A stretch of 64,000 nt of DNA from Erythrobacteraceae bacterium E2-1 Yellow Sea (GTDB lineage Bacteria > Pseudomonadota > Alphaproteobacteria > Sphingomonadales > Sphingomonadaceae). Every line of letters starts with the position of its first letter. Position 1 is the stretch's first letter. Under the pieces are notes generated by a model that was not told the origin of the DNA, ran no database searches, and saw nothing but the letters and a program-made list of their open reading frames with translations. The translations under genes were made by a program, and so were the position numbers. Where the stretch lies: assembly GCA_014983025.1 (NCBI GenBank), contig JADCLP010000001.1, positions 310,001 to 374,000 on the forward strand. The letters are read 5' to 3'. Positions 29,723-38,681 of the stretch are shown in pieces.

Positions 29723-31969
29723 TCAAAGCTCAGGCTTATACCCCAGTGCATAGCTGAAGCGCGGAATACTCTGCCCTGGATTGAGCAGGCCACCCTGCAT
29801 CGCCTTGTAATCGCCCGGTGAAAGGGCAGTCAGCTGAGCACCTGCGGCAGCCAGGGCATAGGGCGAAACCCGGTGGCGAGTACACAGACCCCCTGCCCCG
29901 TCATCCACCAGCGGAGTTTCAAATTCCAGCCCCTGCGTATCGCCATTTTCACGGGTAACCGTTGCAACAGCCAGCTGGCCACCGCCCAGATCGACCACGA
30001 ATTGCGTGCCGATTGGAACGTCTTCCAGCCCTTCGATCAGTGCGCCGGTCCGTGACAGATTGCGCAGTGTGACGCCGTATGAATGATCATCATGGATAAC
30101 CTGAATGATACGGAACACTGTGCGACGTTTGGCACGGGTGGAACGCGGACCAGTTGGCGTAATCGACCAATTGCCCTTTTCCAATTCCTCATGCACCTGC
30201 TCAATCGTGATCGGATCGGTAAAAATACCGCCCTGTAGACTGGTAACGCCGCAGCCATGCAGGGTTTTCAGCAGTTCATAGGAATCCACGCCTGAGGCAA
30301 TAGTTTCCATTCCCAATGCACGAGACAGTGCAACAATCGCCTTGACCAGCGCCAGTTCGCGGCTGTCTTCATGCAGCTTTCCGCCGAGGAAGTTTTCGCC
30401 AAACTTGATCGTATCAAAAGGTGCGCGACGCAGATATTCAAGCGATGAATACCCCGTCCCGAATTCATCCAGCGTAATGCGCACGCCCAGCTTGAACAGG
30501 GCGCCCAGCGTCTTGTCGACTGTATTGGCATCACCCAGGAAAACGGTTTCCTTTACCTCAAGTTCAAGCCTGGCAGGGTTGATATCCGTTTCTTTCAACG
30601 CAATGTTGACCGATTCAATAAATCCACCGGACGCGAACTGAATGGACGGGACATTGACTGCGACATGCAGCCCCTCTGGCCACTTGGCCGCCTCTTCACA
30701 GGCGCGGCGAATGGCCCATTCGCCCACATCGGTCAGCAGGCTGCTGTTTTCGACGATGGACTGAAATTCGTCATAGTCGATTTCACCACGTTGCGGATGG
30801 TTCCAGCAGACCAGCGCTTCCAGCGAGACAACCTCTTGCGTGGTGGCAGAAATGACCGGCTGATATTTCAGGAACAGCTGATTGTCGCTGATCGCATCCT
30901 GCAAATCCCCTTCCAAACGCCTGCGAAAAATCGCCTCGTTCTCAAGGTCACCGGAATAGAAACGGAACTGGCCGCGGCCGCCATTCTTGGCAGCGTAAAG
31001 GGCAAGGTCAGCCGCGCGGACCACCTCATCACGTGTTACACCATCATGTGGGGCAATGGCGATGCCGACAGAGGCACCGATAACGCAGCGCCCTTCCTCC
31101 AGCGAATATGGCTGGGTCAACATGGCAATAACCTTGCCAGCAACATCGCCCAGCACGCCGCGGTCATCAATATCGGGCAGCATGATCTGGAATTCATCGC
31201 CACCCAGACGCCCGATTTCGCAATCCTTGTCGATTGCACGCTGCAAACGGGCAGAAACCTGTTTCAACAATTCATCGCCCGCCGCATGGCCTAGCGTGTC
31301 ATTGACCTGTTTGAACCGGTCGAGGTCCATCATCATGATCGCCACATTACGCTTGGAAGCGCGGAAGGCGGTGATGGTGGATTCTATGATGTGCGACATG
31401 CGGTGGCGGTTCGACAGGCCGGTAAGCGAATCGAACTTTGCCAGACGCGCGGTTTCTTCCTCGCGATGATATTGTTCAGTAATATCGGTGCCGGTACCGC
31501 GGAAACCGTCAAACTTGCCATTTGGCCGAAAGATGGGCCTGCCTGACAAGCGGATTACCACATCGCTGCGGAATTTGGCTGTCGTTACCGATAGGTTGGA
31601 GAAGCTTTTGCGCGCGCCCAGCTTAAGTGAAAGCGATTGTGTCCGCTCATCGCCACCAGCAGGATCAAACAGACTTGCCAGCGGTTTACCGATCAAGTCG
31701 TCCATTTCGACTTCAATGCGGTCGGCAATTACACCGCTCAGATAAGTGAGGTTCCCCTGTGCATCAGATGCCCAGAACCACCCGAGGCCTGAGCTTTCCA
31801 GCTCATCCAGCATAGCCAGTTTTTCTGTATCGGTCAGGGCATTACCTGCAGCACGCGCAGCAGAACGCGCGGAAAAAATCCCGCCTTTCCTGGCTCCGGA
31901 CAACAGACCCTTAAGGGGCACCCCTCGCGTCTCCTTCTCATTCCCCGTCCCAAGAGGGGGACTAGGCAT
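29723..31969 (-). CDS. PAS-GGDEF-EAL-PilZ protein with a degenerate EAL domain
   Basis: A 748-residue cytoplasmic protein with PAS (about 55-165), GGDEF (about 175-340), EAL (about 350-600) and a C-terminal PilZ-like domain (about 615-700). GGDEF is intact (256-260), so c-di-GMP synthesis is plausible, but the RxxD inhibitory site is absent. The EAL domain keeps EAL (384-386) but has DEFG for DDFG, IKFGENF for the IKIDxSF lysine motif context, and SGVDS for EGVET. It also has VNVPS for VNVSA. Phosphodiesterase activity is therefore doubtful and it may act as a c-di-GMP or protein-binding module. It is adjacent to a paralogue with an intact EAL. Confidence 0.9.
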   Translation of the reverse strand: MPSPPLGTGNEKETRGVPLKGLLSGARKGGIFSARSAARAAGNALTDTEKLAMLDELESSGLGWFWASDAQGNLTYLSGVIADRIEVEMDDLIGKPLASLFDPAGGDERTQSLSLKLGARKSFSNLSVTTAKFRSDVVIRLSGRPIFRPNGKFDGFRGTGTDITEQYHREEETARLAKFDSLTGLSNRHRMSHIIESTITAFRASKRNVAIMMMDLDRFKQVNDTLGHAAGDELLKQVSARLQRAIDKDCEIGRLGGDEFQIMLPDIDDRGVLGDVAGKVIAMLTQPYSLEEGRCVIGASVGIAIAPHDGVTRDEVVRAADLALYAAKNGGRGQFRFYSGDLENEAIFRRRLEGDLQDAISDNQLFLKYQPVISATTQEVVSLEALVCWNHPQRGEIDYDEFQSIVENSSLLTDVGEWAIRRACEEAAKWPEGLHVAVNVPSIQFASGGFIESVNIALKETDINPARLELEVKETVFLGDANTVDKTLGALFKLGVRITLDEFGTGYSSLEYLRRAPFDTIKFGENFLGGKLHEDSRELALVKAIVALSRALGMETIASGVDSYELLKTLHGCGVTSLQGGIFTDPITIEQVHEELEKGNWSITPTGPRSTRAKRRTVFRIIQVIHDDHSYGVTLRNLSRTGALIEGLEDVPIGTQFVVDLGGGQLAVATVTRENGDTQGLEFETPLVDDGAGGLCTRHRVSPYALAAAGAQLTALSPGDYKAMQGGLLNPGQSIPRFSYALGYKPEL

Positions 31970-32042
31970 GTCCGTTCTGTAAATTCAGTTGGTTATTTTT
32001 ATCCTAACGTGCTTGGGAAAATTACCCCGTAAAGGCCGCAGT

Positions 32043-34253
32043 TCAGGGCATGCCAGCCATGCGTTTGCCAGTGTCCATTTCCATGAATGCGCGGGGACGC
32101 TGGGCTGCACCGGCACCACCCCCAAGCTGGGCATAGGCATCACCAGACAAGGCAGCCAGTGGGCGCCCTGCAGCCTCAATCTGATAAGGTGAAACACGAT
32201 AACGTGTACACAGCCCATCGGAACCATTGCTGATCAAAGGGGTCTCAAACTCCACCCCCTGGATAAATTCCTCAGAACGTTTGATTGTCGCAACAGCCAA
32301 TTGCCCATCGCCAAGGTCCAGGACCACCTTTGTATCCAAGGGTACATTCAGCAGCCCTTCGATCATCGCACCTGTTCGGGACAGATTGCGTATAGTAACC
32401 TCATAGCGATGGTCATCATGGATCAAGCCAATTCGGCGCAGTTCCGAACGACGCGGCGCGCGGTATTTCTCGGGGCCACGCGGTTCGTAAACAAGGCTGC
32501 CACTGCCCAGCACAGCCATCACCTCGTCATGCGTCACAGCTGCGGAAAACAGCAGTCCCTGCAGATGACTGGCTCCGCGTTCTTTCACCAGGGCCAGCTC
32601 ATCCTTGGTCTCCACACCCTCTGCCACCGTTTCCATATCCAGGGCCCCTGCAAGGCTGACGATGGAGCTGATTATTGCCTTGTTATTATTACCTTTTTCA
32701 GTCGCTCCACGCACAAAGCTCTGGTCAATCTTGATCTTGTCGAACGGTGCCTTGCGCAGGTAACTTAGCGAGCTGTAGCCCGTCCCAAAATCATCCAGAA
32801 CCAGCCTTACACCAAGCTTTTTCAGATCCTTGAATGTCCGCTGCGTACGTCCATAATCGCCTATGAATACACTTTCTGTGATTTCCAGTTCGACGCGGGC
32901 AGGATCAATTCCCGAACTTTTCAGTGCATCAGACACTATGCGCGGCAAATCGTCATTTTCGAACTGGACTGCAGATACGTTGATAGCGACGCGAATGGGA
33001 ACGGGCCATTCCGAAGCCTGCCGACAAACCTCCTGTATGGCCCAGCCGCCGATCGTTTTTATCAAACCGGCTTCTTCTGCTATCGGTATGAACTCGCCAG
33101 GCGGAATAAAGCCGCGTTCGGAATGCTCCCAGCGGATCAACGCCTCCATGCATTTCACTTCATGTGTCACGCCATCAACAATCGGTTGATAGAACATCCG
33201 CAATTCGTCACGTGAAATCGCATCGCGCAGATCGCCTTCGATCATCGCACGGCGCTGCGCTTCCTTCTTCAAATCACTGCAATAAAATCGATATTGTCCG
33301 CGGCCATGTGCCTTTGCGGAATATAGCGCCAGGTCGGCCGCGCTGACCAATTCATCTGGTACCAACCCATCATATGGGGCAATCGCAATGCCAACTGATG
33401 CCCCGATCACCGCACGCAGGCCATTAATGGAATATGGTTGGGACAGCATCTGGACCAGACGCTGGCCTAAATCACCAAGCATGCCCCGGTCATCAGCATC
33501 AGGAAGCAGTATCTTGAATTCATCGCCGCCCATGCGGCCTATTTCACCACGGTCGCCAACAATGCGCTTTATACGTGATGCGACTTGTTTCAGCAGTTCA
33601 TCGCCAACCGGGTGGCCATGCGTGTCATTCACCTGCTTGAACCGATCAAGATCGAGCAGCAGCAATGCGCAGGAACGCTTCGTGTTACGGTTGGCTTCTA
33701 GCTGGGCCGCAAGGCGACGCTTCATCCTGTGGCGATTGGCTAGCCCTGTCAGTTCATCATATTGCGCCATCCGTGCTGCATCGCGCATACTTTCGCGCGT
33801 GGCGGTTACATCCTTCGCACTGCCGCGATAGCCGGTAAAATTGCCTTGCTCGTCAAATTGTGGCTTGCCAGAAATTTCCCACCAGTTTTCTTTTTCAGTG
33901 CCCGATATGCGGACAGTTAACTGGCTGATCGAATTGCGGGCCTTTAACAGGAATACCAGCGGCCGTTCCGACCTGAATTCATTATCTTCGGTATCAGGTT
34001 CAAACAGATTGATAATCGGCTGATGAAGCAGTTCATCGATTGCACGACCGATACGATCAGCCGCACTGTAAGACAGATAAGTAAGCCTGCCATCCCCATC
34101 TGTAGCCCAAAACCAGCCCAGACCGGCCTGTTCAAAGCTGGCCAGCAATTCTACGCGGTGCATCAATTCTGCACGGCCCAGCGATTTTCTGTCTTCCTGC
34201 GGGCCTGCCTTTTTGCGCTTGCGTACCCCGAAACCCGAGATGAGGTGCCTCAT
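32043..34253 (-). CDS. PAS-GGDEF-EAL-PilZ protein with intact catalytic motifs
   Basis: A 736-residue paralogue of the gene downstream, with the same domain order: PAS about 40-150, GGDEF about 165-330, EAL about 340-590, PilZ-like about 600-680. GGDEF (242-246) is canonical and lacks an RxxD I-site. The EAL set is complete: MEALIRW (370-372), INVSAVQF, ELEITES, DDFGTGYSS (487-495), KIDQSF (Lys508) and AEGVET (545-548). It may both make and hydrolyse c-di-GMP, or be biased by its PAS input. GAGGA lies close to the ATG. A 73-base gap separates it from the paralogue. Confidence 0.92.
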   Translation of the reverse strand: MRHLISGFGVRKRKKAGPQEDRKSLGRAELMHRVELLASFEQAGLGWFWATDGDGRLTYLSYSAADRIGRAIDELLHQPIINLFEPDTEDNEFRSERPLVFLLKARNSISQLTVRISGTEKENWWEISGKPQFDEQGNFTGYRGSAKDVTATRESMRDAARMAQYDELTGLANRHRMKRRLAAQLEANRNTKRSCALLLLDLDRFKQVNDTHGHPVGDELLKQVASRIKRIVGDRGEIGRMGGDEFKILLPDADDRGMLGDLGQRLVQMLSQPYSINGLRAVIGASVGIAIAPYDGLVPDELVSAADLALYSAKAHGRGQYRFYCSDLKKEAQRRAMIEGDLRDAISRDELRMFYQPIVDGVTHEVKCMEALIRWEHSERGFIPPGEFIPIAEEAGLIKTIGGWAIQEVCRQASEWPVPIRVAINVSAVQFENDDLPRIVSDALKSSGIDPARVELEITESVFIGDYGRTQRTFKDLKKLGVRLVLDDFGTGYSSLSYLRKAPFDKIKIDQSFVRGATEKGNNNKAIISSIVSLAGALDMETVAEGVETKDELALVKERGASHLQGLLFSAAVTHDEVMAVLGSGSLVYEPRGPEKYRAPRRSELRRIGLIHDDHRYEVTIRNLSRTGAMIEGLLNVPLDTKVVLDLGDGQLAVATIKRSEEFIQGVEFETPLISNGSDGLCTRYRVSPYQIEAAGRPLAALSGDAYAQLGGGAGAAQRPRAFMEMDTGKRMAGMP

Positions 34254-34559
34254 CCATTCCTCGCGATTATTATTTTAATGACCGTTTTCGCTGTTAGGTG
34301 AAGTTACTTACCAAATGGATAACCATCATCTGCGCCGCATTTTTACCGCGTAATTTTGATAGCCATTTTGCGTGTGGTTCTGCGCAACAGGCCTGCAAAT
34401 GTCCGCCATGGTAAACAGAACTGGGGAATGCTCATCACAAAACTCTGGACCCGTGGCAGTCTCGTCGTAATCTGATCAGCGCTGTGCCTCTGCTACCAGG
34501 GTTTACGCAGTGCACAGAGGTGGCATCGAAACCTGCCGCCAATGCGGGAGAGTACGGAT
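34254..34559. other. Divergent intergenic region (GGDEF-EAL gene / ferredoxin reductase-like gene)
   Basis: About 306 bases between two divergent starts, AT-rich at the left (TTATTATTTTAATG). It should hold both promoters. A loose inverted repeat (CCTCTG ... CAGAGG, around 34490-34525) precedes the + strand gene. No protein-coding frame or known RNA is evident. Confidence 0.5.
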
Positions 34560-35879
34560 ATGCGGCATATTGCCATCATCGGGTCAGGGCCTGCCGGTTA
34601 TTACACTGCTGAAGCTGCGCAAAAGCAGTGGGGTGATGATGTGCGGGTTGATGTGTTTGATATGCTTCCCGTGCCCTACGGATTGATCCGCACTGGTGTT
34701 GCGCCAGATCACCAATCCATCAAGGGTGTATCGAAGAGGTATGAAAAGACTGCGCTGACAGAAAATGTCCGCTTTGTTGGCAATATCAAGGTGGGCGAAC
34801 ATATCTCCATACCTGAATTGCAACAACTGTATGACGCCATCGTTATCGCTACTGGTGCACCGCATGATCGCAAGCTGGGGATTGAGGGCGAAGATCTGGG
34901 CAATGTCTTTGGCAGCGCCGCATTCGTTGGCTGGTATAATGGCCACCCGCAATTTGCCCAGCTCGACCCTGATCTATCTGGCAAGCATGCCGTGGTTATT
35001 GGCATGGGCAATGTCGCGCTGGATGTGGCGCGCATATTATCCAAGACAGAAGCAGAGTTTGCCGGTGCTGATATTGTTGCCCATGCACTCGACATCCTGC
35101 GAAACAATAAATTGCGGAAGATCACCATCTTGGGCCGGCGCGGCCCGCATCAGATCATGATGACGCCCAAGGAACTGGGGGAACTGGCAGCATTGGAACG
35201 CGCAAGCCCCCGTGTTGCCCCTGATGATCTGCCCGATGAGGCTGAGGATGCCTTTCTGGAGCCTGGTCTGCGCAAATCGGTGGCTCATCTACGCAGCTTT
35301 GCAGCAATCCCGGAAGACATCCACGCCGAAAAGCCGATCGAGATTGAAATCGATTTCTTTGCCAGCCCGTGTTCACTTTCAGGCAGCGATGGCAAGGTCA
35401 CGCATCTGAAGGTCGAACGCACTGATGTTCAGGCGGGCCGTGCCGTGGGAACAGGCGAATTTTACGATGTACCCGCTGATCTGGTGGTCAGCTGCATCGG
35501 ATACCATACTGCGCATATTCCCGATGTGCCGTTCGATGAACGCGCTGGCCGCTTCGCCAATGATGACGGACGCATATTGCCCGGTATCTATTGCGTTGGC
35601 TGGGCACGGCGCGGCCCCAGCGGGACGATTGGCACGAACCGCCCTGACGGTTTTTCTATCGTCGAAAAAATCGCCGAGGATATGGCAGCGGGCGTTTTGG
35701 GGCGAAGCGACAAGCAGGGGCGCGAGGGATTTGACCTGATGGCAGAACAACGCGGCCTTGATGTTATTACCTTCCGCGATTGGAAAAAAATCGAAGAAGC
35801 CGAAGAACAGGCAGCCCGTGAGGGCGCACCAAGAGAGAAATTCGTCGATATAAAGGCGATGATCCGGGCACGGCGTTAG
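34560..35879 (+). CDS. Adrenodoxin reductase-type ferredoxin-NADP+ reductase
   Basis: A 439-residue flavoprotein from the ATG at 34560 (GGAG 9 nt upstream). The FAD-binding IGSGPAGYYTAEA and PVPYGLIRTGVAPDHQSIK open the protein, followed by the NADP-binding VVIGMGNVALDVARIL and GRRGPHQIMMTPKEL. The C-terminal FAD contact is CVGWARRGPSGTIGTNRPDG. This is the FprA/adrenodoxin-reductase architecture, moving electrons between NADPH and a ferredoxin, often for P450s or ferredoxin-dependent enzymes. No ferredoxin or P450 gene is adjacent. It overlaps the convergent unknown gene by 4 bases at the stop codons. Confidence 0.9.
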   Translation: MRHIAIIGSGPAGYYTAEAAQKQWGDDVRVDVFDMLPVPYGLIRTGVAPDHQSIKGVSKRYEKTALTENVRFVGNIKVGEHISIPELQQLYDAIVIATGAPHDRKLGIEGEDLGNVFGSAAFVGWYNGHPQFAQLDPDLSGKHAVVIGMGNVALDVARILSKTEAEFAGADIVAHALDILRNNKLRKITILGRRGPHQIMMTPKELGELAALERASPRVAPDDLPDEAEDAFLEPGLRKSVAHLRSFAAIPEDIHAEKPIEIEIDFFASPCSLSGSDGKVTHLKVERTDVQAGRAVGTGEFYDVPADLVVSCIGYHTAHIPDVPFDERAGRFANDDGRILPGIYCVGWARRGPSGTIGTNRPDGFSIVEKIAEDMAAGVLGRSDKQGREGFDLMAEQRGLDVITFRDWKKIEEAEEQAAREGAPREKFVDIKAMIRARR

Positions 35880-36568
35880 TTCAGAGACAATCCTTCAAAC
35901 CCACTTTCTTCAAGCAGCATCAATCCCAGGTTCGAAATCTTGGTGTTATACGCAAAATCGCGTCCATCACTGGCTATGCTTGGGCCACCATTTGTTACTC
36001 GCAGCTGTCGTTCCAGCAGGCCCAGCCTGACCAATTCTTCTTCCCCAGCCTGGAACAATGTGCGCGGCGCTCTTGCCTCCCAACCTTCAGAATAGGTTGT
36101 AAACCGCGGCCGGTCTACTCGCACCCTTTTTGCACCTTCCTTTAGGTGGAACATCGCCTGTTCGGCTAATAATAGATATTGTTCATCATCTATCTGATCT
36201 ATCAACCGCAACAACCGCTGCTGCCCCGCAATCCTGCGCTCATCGGACGAAATACCACGGGCAACCAAATGTGCTATCTGCCCAACTTTTTCCTCGTGAG
36301 TCACTCGTGCAGCGACCATCCCTCCCTGCTCTATCAGCAGGATATTGCCGGACATAGCAAGCTCATCAACCAGTCGCACTTTTTCAAGAGCTTCCAGCCT
36401 CTGGGCGAGGAGCCTCAGATAGGCGACAATTCGTTCCTCCCGAAGATTCGGGATCGCCACGCTGACAATTTCTGCGAGCAACCCACCTGCAAGAGGAACG
36501 GCAGCGACTAACCCTTTACCAATTGCAGCAAGGCGATCTCTGGCCTGCGGATCAAGATCATCCGACAA
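35876..36568 (-). CDS. Uncharacterised protein downstream of dnaN
   Basis: A 230-residue protein of no family I recognise. A short acidic N-terminus is followed by a glycine-punctuated hydrophobic stretch (KGLVAAVPLAGGLLAEIVSVAIP, about 18-40). Long amphipathic helices come next (RIVAYLRLLAQRLEALEK; QQRLLRLIDQIDDEQYLLLAEQAM). The C-terminal third resembles a small winged-helix-like segment (EEELVRLGLLERQLRV) but that is weak. The only possible start is TTG at 36568, since a TGA in frame lies 4 codons upstream. It begins 15 bases after the dnaN stop. Codon use is a little less GC-biased than dnaN. It could be an accessory or defence-type gene, unproven. Confidence 0.7.
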   Translation of the reverse strand: MSDDLDPQARDRLAAIGKGLVAAVPLAGGLLAEIVSVAIPNLREERIVAYLRLLAQRLEALEKVRLVDELAMSGNILLIEQGGMVAARVTHEEKVGQIAHLVARGISSDERRIAGQQRLLRLIDQIDDEQYLLLAEQAMFHLKEGAKRVRVDRPRFTTYSEGWEARAPRTLFQAGEEELVRLGLLERQLRVTNGGPSIASDGRDFAYNTKISNLGLMLLEESGFEGLSLN

Positions 36569-36583
36569 ACCCTGATCTCACTC

Positions 36584-37711
36584 TCACACCCGCATTGGCA
36601 TCAGGACGTAGAGTGCGGGGCTCTTTTCATTCTGACGGATCAGTGTGGGTGCCCCTGCATCTGCCAGGTGCAATTCAACCGTGTCACTGTCGATCTGGCT
36701 TAGAATATCCTTCAGATAATTGGCGTTGAAGCCAATTTCGAAGGCATCGGCACTGTAATCCGCCGCCAGTTCTTCAGCCGCAGTGCCATTGTCGGGCGAA
36801 GTGACAGACAGCGTTACCTTGTCCTGTTCCAGCCCCATCTTCACCGCGCGCGTTTTTTCGGTGGCGATGGTTGCCACGCGGTCCACGCCTTCGAAAAAGC
36901 TCTTGGGATCAAGCTTCAGCAGCTTGTCATTCCCGGTTGGGATAACACGGCTGTAATCTGGGAAGGTGCCATCGATCAGCTTGCTGGTCAGCACCACGCC
37001 GCCTTCGCCACCCAGGGTAAAGCGGATCTTGCTGGCAGACAGGTCTATCTCGACATTGCTGTCCTGTGCTTCTTCCAGCAACTTGCGCAGTTCAGCCACG
37101 GCTTTGCGCGGAACGATAACGTCAGGCATGCCTTCAGCACCATCGGGGCGCGGCAGGGTAAAACGCGCCAGGCGGTGGCCATCGGTGGCTGCAGCCTTGA
37201 GCACCGGCGTATCATCATCTGTCACATGCAGGAAAATACCGTTGAGGTAATAACGGGTTTCTTCTGTCGAGATCGCAAAGCGTGTGCGGTCGATCAGTTC
37301 GGCCAGCAGCTTGGCCGGAATTTCGAAACTGGTCGGCAAATCGCCTTCCACGATAACCGGAAAATCATCGCGCGGCAGCGTGGGCAGCGAAAAACGGCTG
37401 CGCCCGGCCTTCACCGTAATGCGGTTATCGGCCGTTTCCAGGCTGACCTGGCTGCCTTCGGGCAATTTTCGGGCAATATCGAACAACAGATGGGCAGAAA
37501 CAGTAATGGCGCCGGGGCTTTCAACCGAAGCTGCCGCCATGTTTTCAACCACCTGCAGGTCTAGGTCAGTTGCCATGACCCGCAGCGTGCCGCCATCGCC
37601 CGCGTCGATAAGTACGTTTGATAGGATAGGAATAGTGTTGCGGCGTTCCACCACCGATTGAACGTGGGAGAGACAGCGCAGCAGCGTGGCGCGTTCGATA
37701 GTGGCCTTCAT
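36584..37711 (-). CDS. dnaN: DNA polymerase III beta subunit (sliding clamp)
   Basis: A 375-residue protein with the three repeated clamp domains (about 1-125, 130-255 and 256-375). It opens MKATIERATLLRCLSHVQSVVERRNTIPILSNVLI and ends LHLADAGAPTLIRQNEKSPALYVLMPMRV, the clamp C-terminus that binds polymerase and partners. AAGGG sits 5 nt before the ATG. It is not next to dnaA, which is common in alphaproteobacteria. An unknown gene follows 15 bases downstream. Confidence 0.97.
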   Translation of the reverse strand: MKATIERATLLRCLSHVQSVVERRNTIPILSNVLIDAGDGGTLRVMATDLDLQVVENMAAASVESPGAITVSAHLLFDIARKLPEGSQVSLETADNRITVKAGRSRFSLPTLPRDDFPVIVEGDLPTSFEIPAKLLAELIDRTRFAISTEETRYYLNGIFLHVTDDDTPVLKAAATDGHRLARFTLPRPDGAEGMPDVIVPRKAVAELRKLLEEAQDSNVEIDLSASKIRFTLGGEGGVVLTSKLIDGTFPDYSRVIPTGNDKLLKLDPKSFFEGVDRVATIATEKTRAVKMGLEQDKVTLSVTSPDNGTAAEELAADYSADAFEIGFNANYLKDILSQIDSDTVELHLADAGAPTLIRQNEKSPALYVLMPMRV

Positions 37712-37919
37712 CGGTACCCTTCTCGTGTCCTTACAACTTGTGTTCCGGTGGCGCGCCCTTGGCCGGAATCGCCCAAAAGCGCCGGAAAATCCTCAAACAA
37801 CCTTAGCGCCCGACGCATAAGCGGCAAGCGCAGAGGGGAATTCAACCGCGTAACAAAGCGATTCCTTGGGGATAAACGGGCAGATTATTGTGCTGGATGG
37901 GACAAATCATTCGTTCCCC

Positions 37920-38681
37920 TCAGCTCATCATCGCCATGCCGCCATTCACATGCAGTGTCTGGCCGGTGACATAGCCCGCCTCTTTCGAGGCAAGATAGGC
38001 AACAGCCGCACCAATATCCTCACCCTCGCCCATGCGGCCCATGGGAATTCTGGCGTTGAGCGCATCCTTCTGAGCATCAGGCAGAACATCGGTCATTGCG
38101 GTGCGGATGAAACCGGGGGCGACGCAATTGGCAGTGATCCCGCGGCTCGCCACTTCCTGAGCAAAACTCTTGGTCATGCCCACAAGGCCCGCCTTGGCTG
38201 CGGCATAATTCATCTGTCCGGGGTTGCCGGTGGCACCCACAACACTGGTGATGGTGATGATGCGGCCGAAACGGTTCTTCATCATTGGGCGGGCAGAGGC
38301 GCGCATCAGGCGGAAGGCCGCCTCCAGATTGATGCGGATGACATCATCCCATTCTTCATCCTTCATCCGCATGGCAAGGTTATCACGCGTGATGCCGGCA
38401 TTATTCACCAGAATATCAATCCCGCCCAGCGTATCCACCGTGGCGGGGATCAATTCCTCCACCTGCGTCGTATCGCCCAGATTGCAGGTGATTTCGACAT
38501 GGGCACCGGCATCATGGTTGAATTGGTCATTCAGCTCATCCCGAAAGGCGCGCAATTTGGACGCGTTGGAACCGGAAATCGCCAGACGCGCACCCTGTGC
38601 TGCCAAGGCACGGCAGATGGATGAACCGATGCCGCCACTGGCACCTGTGACCAGCGCGTTCATTCCCCTAAGTGAAAACAT
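37920..38681 (-). CDS. fabG: 3-oxoacyl-[acyl-carrier-protein] reductase
   Basis: A 253-residue SDR that reduces 3-oxoacyl-ACP with NADPH in each fatty-acid elongation cycle. It has TGASGGIGSSICRAL, NNAGITRDNL, the catalytic Ser in TITSVVGATGNPGQ, YAAAKAG, and the FabG-typical tail TGQTLHVNGGMAMM. The ATG overlaps the fabD stop by one base (TGATG), so the two are coupled. acpP and fabF are not adjacent within the window; the 208-base gap to dnaN contains no gene. Confidence 0.95.
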   Translation of the reverse strand: MFSLRGMNALVTGASGGIGSSICRALAAQGARLAISGSNASKLRAFRDELNDQFNHDAGAHVEITCNLGDTTQVEELIPATVDTLGGIDILVNNAGITRDNLAMRMKDEEWDDVIRINLEAAFRLMRASARPMMKNRFGRIITITSVVGATGNPGQMNYAAAKAGLVGMTKSFAQEVASRGITANCVAPGFIRTAMTDVLPDAQKDALNARIPMGRMGEGEDIGAAVAYLASKEAGYVTGQTLHVNGGMAMMS

